Assembly: GCA_028708005.1 (NCBI GenBank)
Contig: JAQVZV010000047.1
Coordinates: 1 to 6,116 of the forward strand
Length of the DNA stretch: 6,116 nt
Direction: 5' to 3'
Origin: Bacilli bacterium
GTDB taxonomy: Bacteria; Bacillota_I; Bacilli_A; RF39; UBA660
Numbering within the stretch: position 1 is the first letter of the stretch; every line of letters starts with the position of its first letter. Under the pieces are notes generated by a model that had not been told where the DNA came from, did not search any database, and saw nothing but the letters and a program-made list of their open reading frames with translations. A program made the position numbers and the translations under genes. This document shows, one piece after another, positions 1 through 5,511 of this stretch.

Positions 1-17
1 TAAAGGGGGATTTAAGA

Positions 18-239
18 ATGAATGATGGAAGTAATATTGCTGGTAATAAACCTAAGGATATGGTAGAAGAAAGTAAGATGGGGATGAAATATTCTGACCC
101 TGATTTATTTCCGGCTGATAAGTTAATTCAAAAAATGGGATCTAATATGGCCCAGGCTGAGGCTTTAACTGATGAAAATCCATTGTGGACACCAAAGACA
201 GCTGAATTAGAAGCTAGGGAAAGGGAAGATGAATCTTAA
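18..239 (+). CDS. Small hydrophilic hypothetical protein (73 aa)
   Basis: I do not recognise this protein and assign no function. The frame is supported by a strong G-rich Shine-Dalgarno (AAAGGGGG, 2-9) eight bases before the ATG, by a TAA stop and by a hairpin terminator that begins 14 bases after the stop. The product is charged and hydrophilic, with six Met in 73 residues, one Trp (W57) in an ENPLWTPKT segment, and an acidic/basic C-terminus (ELEAREREDES) that looks helical. No signal peptide, membrane segment, Cys pair or known motif is visible. It converges on the ThyX-family gene. Its promoter and any upstream operon partner lie outside the window, so it could be the last gene of a longer transcript. 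It is probably a real small gene, given its good ribosome binding site and terminator. Confidence 0.7.
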   Translation: MNDGSNIAGNKPKDMVEESKMGMKYSDPDLFPADKLIQKMGSNMAQAEALTDENPLWTPKTAELEAREREDES

Positions 240-252
240 TATATAAAATAAT

Positions 253-283
253 AAAAGAGAATTAGTTGACTAATTCTCTTTTT
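253..283. terminator. Bidirectional intrinsic terminator between convergent genes
   Basis: A perfect 13-bp stem (253-265 with 270-282) closes a four-base TTGA loop. On the + strand the stem runs into TTTTT (279-283). On the - strand the complementary arm gives a matching T-rich end (CTCTTTTATTATTTTAT). It lies between the TAA of the small gene (237-239) and the TAG of the ThyX-family gene (290-292), so one hairpin can end transcription from both sides. Confidence 0.9.
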
Positions 284-289
284 AGAAGA

Positions 290-1486
290 CTATATTTCTC
301 TTTTTAATAAAATCCCTTCATCGAATTTACATGATTGTGGACATTTATAATCTGGGAAGCTACATCTTGCGCCTTTATCATACAAAGAAATATCTTTTGC
401 TAAAGGATGATTTGATGTTTTTAAATTATCAGTATATTTTACTAATGTATCTTTAGTCTGATTAGCAATTTCTAGTTGAGCTGCTGAGCAAAGTCTTTCT
501 TTAGCTTTTAATATGAAATTATCATAAGTTCCACTTTCACTAATCATTACTAATTGTCCTTGTGGATATACATCAGCAACAGATGATATATCTTTTAACC
601 ATTCATCAACTAATTTTTCATCATCTTTTAGAATTGGTGGAACATAATATTCTTTTGTATCAAGTAATTTCATTTCATAATCAATTGTTCTATGTCTATG
701 AGCTTGAGCTAATTGAGCAAAAGATCCTTTATAGTTTACTGAGTATGTATCACCAAAGTATTCTTGTCTATTCTTAGTTGAAAGTAGGGTGAAGTTTCTA
801 TTTTTTCTGTTAGCTTGTAATCTGTCTTCTAAGACATTTAATTGGTTAAAACAGTTGATAAAATCTTCGAAATAAGGAATTAATTTTTTTGTAAAATCAT
901 CTTTACTTTCATTGCTTATCATCTTCTTCATAAATCCCACAATACGATTTAATTGTCCAAAAGGTACGGTGTGTATCATTTGAGTAGGCATGAAAACGGT
1001 TACTAGGTATCTACTATTTTCTTGAGCTAGTTTTGTTATCTTTCTATCATCATAGATATGTCCATAGCGATCTTTAATTTTCTTAGAGAAGATATCCATC
1101 CATTTATTATATAATTTTTCCTCTTTGGCTGAAATTATTGATCCTTCTGTTCTAACAACTGGTGTATATCTGGCAGATTTTTCACTAGTATTATACTGTT
1201 TTTCATTGTTTAATAACATAGCTATAATTTTAGGCATATTTGTAATTTCAAAGCCAATATTAATGTGGTCATATACTGAATGATGTTCCAAATCTAATGT
1301 CAATTTTGCTCTTCTAGCAGATTTGTCTGTTGGTTCATCTTTTAATTTGGACCAACCATCAGGTTCATAGCATTCACCTGCTATTTTAGCACTGTAATCA
1401 ATTGCTTTTTCCTTATCAAAGGTTCCATCGGACTTTAAGAATGGTGTGTGGGGTAGCAATTCAACCCTCATTTTTAATTTTTTCAT
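290..1486 (-). CDS. thyX: ThyX-family flavin-dependent thymidylate synthase-like protein with two ThyX-like domains
   Basis: ThyX enzymes methylate dUMP to dTMP with methylene-THF, FAD and NAD(P)H, releasing THF. Canonical members are roughly 220-250 aa homotetramers with the signature RHRxxSxNExSxRY; this protein is 398 aa. It reads as two fused ThyX-like units. Unit 1 (about 66-190) has the HHSVYDH segment (68-74), a diverged signature at 94-107 (NEKQYNTSEKSARY, in which RHR has become NEK but E102, S104, R106 and Y107 remain) and a later ENSRYLVTVFMPT segment (156-168). Unit 2 (about 235-350) has RHR intact (264-266) but loses the rest of the signature, and keeps the R-x4-AQ-x-EI segment (R331, AQLEI 336-340). 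The C-terminus has a Cys cluster (C375, C382, C386). The start is supported by AGAAGGAG (1493-1500) six bases before the ATG. It is last in the glyA-folD operon, which supplies its expected cofactor. The family assignment is fairly sure; catalytic activity is inferred, and a non-catalytic or altered role is possible. Confidence 0.8.
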   Translation of the reverse strand: MKKLKMRVELLPHTPFLKSDGTFDKEKAIDYSAKIAGECYEPDGWSKLKDEPTDKSARRAKLTLDLEHHSVYDHINIGFEITNMPKIIAMLLNNEKQYNTSEKSARYTPVVRTEGSIISAKEEKLYNKWMDIFSKKIKDRYGHIYDDRKITKLAQENSRYLVTVFMPTQMIHTVPFGQLNRIVGFMKKMISNESKDDFTKKLIPYFEDFINCFNQLNVLEDRLQANRKNRNFTLLSTKNRQEYFGDTYSVNYKGSFAQLAQAHRHRTIDYEMKLLDTKEYYVPPILKDDEKLVDEWLKDISSVADVYPQGQLVMISESGTYDNFILKAKERLCSAAQLEIANQTKDTLVKYTDNLKTSNHPLAKDISLYDKGARCSFPDYKCPQSCKFDEGILLKREI

Positions 1487-1510
1487 AACAAACTCCTTCT
1501 ATATCATTTA

Positions 1511-2335
1511 TTATTTTAAACATTTAACTACATTTTCCATTAACATCATAACAGTCATTGGACCTACACCGCCTGGTACAGGGGTGATATAAGAGGCTAT
1601 ATCTTTGACATTATCAAAGTCCACATCACCATATAAATTGTTATCTTCTTTATTGATACCAACTTCTATAATAACACTTTCTTCTTTAACCATGTCTTTA
1701 GTTATAAGATGTTTTTTCCCAACAGCTACAATTAAAATATCAGCTTGTTTAGTATAAAAAGATAAGTTCTTAGTATGAGAATGACATACGGTAACAGTTG
1801 CGTCTCTATTAAGTAATAATTGAGCGATTGGTTTACCAACTAAATTGCTTCTGCCAACGACAACTATGTTTTTTCCTTTTATGTCAATTTTATATTCATC
1901 TAATAGTCTCATGATTCCTTTGGGGGTACATGAAATTAGTGAAGGGATATCTTGTATTAATTTTCCAATGTTTTTATATGTTAAGCCATCAACATCTTTA
2001 GTTGGATGTATGTTATTTATAATTTTATTAGTATTAAACTTTTTAGGAATAGGTAATTGAATAATGATACCTGTTATGTCTTTGTTCATATTCAATTCAT
2101 TTATTTTATTTATGATAATTTGTTCTTCGATGTCTTCTAAATATTTTAGATGTATAAAATTAATGCCAATTTCTTGGGCCACTTTTTCTTTAGCTCTTAT
2201 ATAAGAATTACTTGCTTCATTATTTCCGATTTGAATGACCGCGAGTGTGGGCTTGTTTTTTAGGTTGGCTATTTCTTGCTTAAGTTTTTCTTTAATTTTT
2301 AAACTTATCTTTTTGCCATCAATTATAACAGTCAT
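1511..2335 (-). CDS. folD: Bifunctional methylene-THF dehydrogenase / methenyl-THF cyclohydrolase FolD
   Basis: This cytosolic enzyme oxidises 5,10-methylene-THF to methenyl-THF with NAD(P)+ and hydrolyses that to 10-formyl-THF for purine and formyl-Met synthesis. At 274 aa it is close to family length. The N-terminal catalytic domain has IQIGNNEAS (34-42) followed by YIRAK with Y45 and K49, matching the Tyr-x3-Lys pair of E. coli FolD (Y50, K54). GIIIQLPIP (89-97) and PTKDVDG (111-117, D116 matching E. coli D121) follow. The Rossmann domain shows SCTPKGI (135-141) and VVVGRSNLVGKP (158-169), and the C-terminal signature PVPGGVGPMT (252-261) is intact. All key residues are present. The ATG shares one base with the glyA stop (TAATG) and has GAGG (2343-2346) seven bases upstream inside glyA, so translation is probably coupled. 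The stop is TAA, 24 bases before the ThyX-family start. Confidence 0.97.
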   Translation of the reverse strand: MTVIIDGKKISLKIKEKLKQEIANLKNKPTLAVIQIGNNEASNSYIRAKEKVAQEIGINFIHLKYLEDIEEQIIINKINELNMNKDITGIIIQLPIPKKFNTNKIINNIHPTKDVDGLTYKNIGKLIQDIPSLISCTPKGIMRLLDEYKIDIKGKNIVVVGRSNLVGKPIAQLLLNRDATVTVCHSHTKNLSFYTKQADILIVAVGKKHLITKDMVKEESVIIEVGINKEDNNLYGDVDFDNVKDIASYITPVPGGVGPMTVMMLMENVVKCLK

Positions 2336-3564
2336 TACTTAACCTCACTCAATGGATATTTGTTAGTCAAAGCATGTACTTCTTCTCTATATTCATTTAG
2401 TTTATCTTCGTCATCGTGATTCTTTAAAGTTTTAGCAATAAGTTTTCCAATCTTAACAAAATCATCTTCTTTTAGACCTCTAGTGGTCATTGCTGGTGTA
2501 CCTAATCTAATGCCACTTGTTTTAAATGGACTTTCAGTATCGTTGGGAATCATATTCTTATTACATGTTATATTAATTTTATCAAGTATTATTTCTGCTT
2601 CTTTACCGGTTAAACCAACAGTACCTTTAATATCAACTAACATTAAATGATTATCAGTGGTTCCTGAAATGATTCTAAAACCACTTTCTTTTAATGTATC
2701 ACATAAAGCTTTAGCATTTTTTAGTACTTGTTCTTGGTATTCTTTAAAGGAAGGTTTTAAAGCTTCATAAAAACATTGTGCCTTAGCACCAATTACATGC
2801 ATTAATGGACCACCTTGAATACCAGGGAATACTATTTTATCTATCTTTTTAGATATCTCTTCGTTATTGGTTAATATTATTCCGCCTCGAGGTCCTCTTA
2901 ATGTTTTATGAGTAGTAGAGGTTACAACATCAGCATATGGGAAGGGACTAGGATGTAGATTAGCTGCTACTAGACCTGCTATATGGGCCATATCAACCAT
3001 TAAATAGGCACCACATTTATCGGCAATTTCTCTAAATTTTATAAAATCTATAATCCTTGAATAGGCACTAGCACCCGCTATAATCATTTTGGGTTTTTCT
3101 TCAATTGCCATACGTTCTAATTCATCATAATCAATTTCTTCTGTTTCTTTGTCAACACTGTAAGAAATGATTTCATAATCAAGACCACTAAAATTAATAG
3201 GATGTCCATGTGTTAAATGCCCACCATCATTTAAAGACATACCTAATACTTTATCACCAATATTCAATAAAGCTTTATAAACAGCCATATTAGCACTGCT
3301 ACCTGAATGTGGCTGTACATTAGCATATTTACAATTAAATAGCTTAGTAACATATTCAATGGCTTTTAATTCGAAAATATCAATGTATTCACATCCACCA
3401 TAATACCTTTTTCCAGAATAACCCTCAGCATATTTATTAGTTAATATACTTCCTTGTAAGTCTCTTATTGCTTTTGAAACATAGTTTTCAGAAGCGATCA
3501 ATTCAATATTCTGCTCTTGTCTTTTTGATTCTAATTCAAGAGCTTCCTTTAAATACTTATCCAT
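2335..3564 (-). CDS. glyA: Serine hydroxymethyltransferase GlyA
   Basis: This PLP enzyme converts serine plus THF to glycine plus 5,10-methylene-THF, the main cellular source of one-carbon units. Numbering from the ATG at 3564 (409 aa), visible motifs are IELIASENYVS (20-30), NKYAEGYSGKRYYGG (43-57, substrate and PLP contacts), HSGSSANMAVY (86-96), the PLP-binding Asp/His in DMAHIAGL (191-198), the Schiff-base lysine K220 in STTHKTLRGPRGG, and the carboxylate-binding Arg in SGIRLGTPA (350-358). Length is normal and nothing is missing. A GTG three codons upstream (3571-3573) extends the frame, but it overlaps the Shine-Dalgarno, so I use the ATG. It is the first gene of the operon with folD (one-base overlap) and the ThyX-family gene, driven by an extended -10 promoter at 3601-3630. 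The leader is only about 30 bases, too short for a riboswitch. Confidence 0.97.
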   Translation of the reverse strand: MDKYLKEALELESKRQEQNIELIASENYVSKAIRDLQGSILTNKYAEGYSGKRYYGGCEYIDIFELKAIEYVTKLFNCKYANVQPHSGSSANMAVYKALLNIGDKVLGMSLNDGGHLTHGHPINFSGLDYEIISYSVDKETEEIDYDELERMAIEEKPKMIIAGASAYSRIIDFIKFREIADKCGAYLMVDMAHIAGLVAANLHPSPFPYADVVTSTTHKTLRGPRGGIILTNNEEISKKIDKIVFPGIQGGPLMHVIGAKAQCFYEALKPSFKEYQEQVLKNAKALCDTLKESGFRIISGTTDNHLMLVDIKGTVGLTGKEAEIILDKINITCNKNMIPNDTESPFKTSGIRLGTPAMTTRGLKEDDFVKIGKLIAKTLKNHDDEDKLNEYREEVHALTNKYPLSEVK

Positions 3565-3572
3565 ATCAATCA

Positions 3573-3579
3573 CCTTCCT
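3573..3579 (-). promoter_or_regulatory. Ribosome binding site fixing the glyA start
   Basis: Read on the - strand this is AGGAAGG, continuing into TGAT, which also pairs with the 16S rRNA tail. It lies eight bases before the ATG at 3564-3562. The upstream in-frame GTG (3573-3571) overlaps its last base and has no usable spacing, so the ATG is the start. Confidence 0.85.
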
Positions 3580-3600
3580 TTTAAATATGGTTATATATTA

Positions 3601-3630
3601 AGTATAACATTTTACAAGCATGTTTTACAA
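3601..3630 (-). promoter_or_regulatory. Extended -10 promoter of the glyA-folD-thyX operon
   Basis: On the - strand, TTGTAA (3630-3625, 4/6 to consensus) is followed after 18 bases by TATACT (3606-3601, 5/6). TGT immediately before it gives an extended -10 (TGTTATACT). Transcription would start near 3594, leaving a leader of about 30 bases. TTTTACAA occurs twice on the + strand here (3610-3617 and 3623-3630), 13 bases apart, within the -35/spacer region. This may be chance in AT-rich DNA. Confidence 0.65.
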
Positions 3631-3675
3631 TAATTTATATAATCTATATCAAAATAATAGTAATATTTTAAGGGC

Positions 3676-3704
3676 TTTACATATTCTATTTTTTGTTGTA
3701 TAAT
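3676..3704 (+). promoter_or_regulatory. Near-consensus sigma-A promoter of the sigma factor gene
   Basis: TTTACA (3676-3681, 5/6) and a perfect TATAAT (3699-3704) are separated by 17 bases. Transcription would start near 3711, about 22 bases before the ATG, just leaving room for the AGGGGGG ribosome binding site (3719-3725). The promoter diverges from that of glyA; the two -35 elements are about 45 bases apart. By its sequence it should be read by the housekeeping sigma. Confidence 0.85.
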
Positions 3705-3732
3705 AGCCAACATGTTTTAGGGGGGAATTATT

Positions 3733-4593
3733 ATGAAAACAAAAAGTGAATATTTAAAGAATGGAAATTCATTCTATGATGATGGTACAAGAGCGTATCT
3801 TGCTTCAATTGCTGATCATCCGATATTAACTAAGGAAGAGGAAGTAGAAATATCTAACGCGATAAAAGCGGGAGATGAGAATGCTAAGAGAAGACTAATA
3901 TGTTGCAATTTAAGGTTGGTCGTAGATGTGGCCCAAAATTATGCTTGTAATGGATTAGACTTTTTGGATTTAATTCAAGAAGGTAATATGGGGCTTATGA
4001 AAGCAGCTGGGCGCTTTGATGCTGATAAGGGTAGATTTTCAACTTATGCAAATAACTGGATTAGAGGTTCTATTATGCGTGCTATTAGATCTAAAAGTAA
4101 CATTATTAGAAAACCAGCTTATATGCTTTCTTTAATTACCAAAATGAGAAAAGTTGAAGCTAGTTTATATAGCAAGTGGGGACGAAAACCTACTAGTATT
4201 GAATTGGCAGATGTTTTAGGAATAACAATCGAGCAACTATATAACATTAAGAATAGGTGTTGTGAAGTTGTTTCACTAAATGAACCATTAGATTTTAATG
4301 GGGAACAAGGAGAACTTATCGATATTGTTGAAGATTTTAATAGTCTTAATCCCGAGACTGTAGTTGTCGAAGGAATAACTACTGATGATATCAACGATAT
4401 ACTTAAATCAAGATTATCAGAGCGTGAGCTTTATATTATGAATATGAGAAGTGAAGCAAATGATTATGGGGTTATGCCTTATAGAGAAATTGGAGATGAA
4501 TTAGGCCTTTCGCATAAACGTGTTTGTCAAATTCAACATAAAAGTCGATCAAAATTGATGGGTGATCCTCGTATTCAAGGTTATTATAGATAA
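3733..4593 (+). CDS. Sigma-70 family RNA polymerase sigma factor, RpoD/SigA-like but with altered promoter-recognition residues
   Basis: Sigma factors direct core RNA polymerase to promoters. This 286-aa protein has the regions of a primary sigma in order, without region 1.1. Region 1.2 is at about 17-45, core-binding region 2.1-2.2 at 51-96 (FLDLIQEGNMGLMKA), and region 2.3-2.4 at 102-118 (FSTYANNWIRGSIMRAI). Region 3 is at about 121-175, a region 3.2-like linker at 180-202 (SLNEPL to IDIVED), region 4.1 at 222-240 and the 4.2 helix-turn-helix at 248-275. Against E. coli sigma-70, W433 is N108, Q437 is G112 and T440 is M115 (-10 contacts); R584 is H261 and E585 is K262 (-35 contacts), while Q589 is kept (Q266). 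One residue is missing before FSTYA. It therefore looks like a group 2-type paralogue of SigA with shifted specificity rather than the housekeeping factor. AGGGGGG (3719-3725) lies seven bases before the ATG. No anti-sigma gene is adjacent. The family is certain; the regulon is unknown. Confidence 0.93.
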   Translation: MKTKSEYLKNGNSFYDDGTRAYLASIADHPILTKEEEVEISNAIKAGDENAKRRLICCNLRLVVDVAQNYACNGLDFLDLIQEGNMGLMKAAGRFDADKGRFSTYANNWIRGSIMRAIRSKSNIIRKPAYMLSLITKMRKVEASLYSKWGRKPTSIELADVLGITIEQLYNIKNRCCEVVSLNEPLDFNGEQGELIDIVEDFNSLNPETVVVEGITTDDINDILKSRLSERELYIMNMRSEANDYGVMPYREIGDELGLSHKRVCQIQHKSRSKLMGDPRIQGYYR

Positions 4594-4607
4594 ATGAATT
4601 GATGTAT

Positions 4608-4639
4608 AGCAGGTCTAAATAAATATATGGCCTGCTTTT
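4608..4639 (+). terminator. Intrinsic terminator after the sigma factor gene
   Basis: The AGCAGGTC arm (4608-4615) pairs with GGCCTGCT (4629-4636) over eight pairs, one of them G-T, around a 13-base AT-rich loop, and runs into TTTT (4636-4639). It starts 14 bases after the TAA stop. The tail is short and the loop large, so efficiency may be moderate. Confidence 0.7.
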
Positions 4640-4701
4640 AGTTTGTATTTTTAACGTCTAGTTTTCTAAATAAAAATATATTATTATCTTTATATGTTTA
4701 A

Positions 4702-4710
4702 TGTTATAAT
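4702..4710 (+). promoter_or_regulatory. Extended -10 promoter element for the HD-domain gene
   Basis: TGTTATAAT is a perfect extended -10 (TG, one base, TATAAT). No good -35 is found 16-18 bases upstream. Transcription would begin near 4717, downstream of the in-frame ATG at 4694, so that codon would not be in the message. The resulting leader to the ATG at 4730 is only about 13 bases. Confidence 0.5.
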
Positions 4711-4716
4711 TAATTC

Positions 4717-4722
4717 AAGAGG
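4717..4722 (+). promoter_or_regulatory. Ribosome binding site fixing the HD-domain gene start
   Basis: AAGAGG lies seven bases before the ATG at 4730. The earlier in-frame ATG at 4694 has only A/T sequence before it and no Shine-Dalgarno, so the later ATG is chosen. Confidence 0.75.
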
Positions 4723-4729
4723 TACGGAT

Positions 4730-5368
4730 ATGAATAATAGAGATTTAAAAAAATACATAGAAAATGAAATATTTCCTTTATACAGTGCAAATGATGAAGC
4801 TCATAATTTAAGTCATATTATGGATGTAATTAACAGGAGTTTTAAATTAATAAATGAAAATAATTTAGAAGTGAGACCTGATATGGTTTACACTGTAGCA
4901 TCTTATCATGATATAGGCCATCATATTGATGCGAAAAATCATGAGAATATTTCTGCTAAAATAATGTATGAAGATGAAAAGTTAAAACAATTCTTCAGTG
5001 ATGAAGAATTATTAATCATAAAAGAGGCAATTGAGGATCACAGAGCGTCTGCCAACGCTAGTCCTCGAAGTATATATGGCAAAATAGTATCATCTGCTGA
5101 TAGAAATAACACTGTTAATCAATGTTTGGTTAGATCATATTTTTATGGAAGAAAATTAGACCCAAATGCTAGCGATCAAGAATTGTATGAAAGGGCGCAT
5201 GGTGTTCTAACAAAAAAGTTTGGTATAGATGGCTATGCAAAGCACTATTTTAAAGATAGCGAATATGAGCTTTTTTTGAAAGAATTAAGAACTTTATTAG
5301 CGGATAAGGATAAATTTTGTCAACAACAAGATACAGTTATTAAAGAACTTTTACAAAAAAAGAAATAG
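4730..5368 (+). CDS. HD-domain protein, putative metal-dependent phosphohydrolase
   Basis: HD-superfamily proteins are mostly metal-dependent phosphohydrolases acting on nucleotides or phosphodiesters; the substrate here cannot be read from sequence. Numbering from the ATG at 4730 (212 aa), the motif order is H25-x3-H29 (AHNLSHIMDV), the HD pair H60-D61 in ASYHDIGHH, H71 in KNHENIS, E102-D103-H104 in EDHRAS, and D124 in SSADRNN. H29, H60, D61 and D124 would be the core metal ligands; H71 and H104 are candidates for a second site. The C-terminal 70 residues are charged and helical with no recognised domain. There is no signal peptide or membrane segment, so it is probably cytosolic. The frame opens 12 codons earlier at 4694, but that ATG lacks a ribosome binding site and lies upstream of the extended -10. 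The gene appears to be its own transcription unit between two terminators. The HD fold is confident; the specific role is unknown. Confidence 0.87.
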   Translation: MNNRDLKKYIENEIFPLYSANDEAHNLSHIMDVINRSFKLINENNLEVRPDMVYTVASYHDIGHHIDAKNHENISAKIMYEDEKLKQFFSDEELLIIKEAIEDHRASANASPRSIYGKIVSSADRNNTVNQCLVRSYFYGRKLDPNASDQELYERAHGVLTKKFGIDGYAKHYFKDSEYELFLKELRTLLADKDKFCQQQDTVIKELLQKKK

Positions 5369-5374
5369 TTTTAT

Positions 5375-5400
5375 AAAGGGGGTAATACCTCTTTTTATTT
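5375..5400 (+). terminator. Intrinsic terminator after the HD-domain gene
   Basis: AAAGGGG (5375-5381) pairs with CCTCTTT (5388-5394), with one G-T pair, around a six-base GTAATA loop. A register shifted by one base also works. It leads into TTTTTATTT (5392-5400) and starts six bases after the TAG stop. Confidence 0.75.
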
Positions 5401-5442
5401 GTAATAATGTACATAGCAATGACAATATTAAGAGGTTTGTGG

Positions 5443-5471
5443 TTGCCTAAAAACATGGTAAATAGTATACT
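5443..5471 (+). promoter_or_regulatory. Promoter of gpsA
   Basis: TTGCCT (5443-5448, 4/6) and TATACT (5466-5471, 5/6) are separated by exactly 17 bases. Transcription would start near 5478, giving a leader of about 34 bases before the ATG at 5512. The -10 lies inside a perfect palindrome (5459-5476). Confidence 0.65.
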
Positions 5472-5476
5472 ATTTA
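5459..5476. repeat. Perfect 18-bp palindrome over the gpsA -10, possible operator
   Basis: TAAATAGTATACTATTTA equals its own reverse complement across all 18 bases and covers the -10 hexamer. Twofold symmetry at a -10 is typical of sites for dimeric repressors, so regulation of gpsA by a DNA-binding protein is a reasonable inference. The sequence is AT-rich and contains the self-complementary TATA core, so part of the symmetry could be chance. It does not resemble the FapR operator as I know it. Confidence 0.55.
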
Positions 5477-5511
5477 TTGTTATGGTAGAAATTATTATAG
5501 GAGGACAATAA

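Noticed and set aside
562..777. Open frame on the + strand inside the ThyX-family gene
   Set aside because: It lies wholly antisense to a recognised coding region, has no ribosome binding site, and its product has no recognisable motif.
1845..2060. Open frame on the + strand inside folD
   Set aside because: It is antisense to conserved FolD motifs and its hydrophobic product is what AT-rich antisense frames commonly give.
3565..3600. A riboswitch (glycine or THF type) in front of glyA
   Set aside because: The predicted leader is only about 30 bases, far too short for a known riboswitch fold.
3601..3630. TTTTACAA direct repeats as a regulator binding site
   Set aside because: Only two 8-base AT-rich copies overlapping a -35 element; this is not enough to separate from chance, so it is not listed as its own feature.
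4119..4394. Open frame on the - strand inside the sigma factor gene
   Set aside because: It is antisense to regions 3 to 4 of the sigma factor, is Ser/Thr-rich without motifs, and has no promoter or ribosome binding site.
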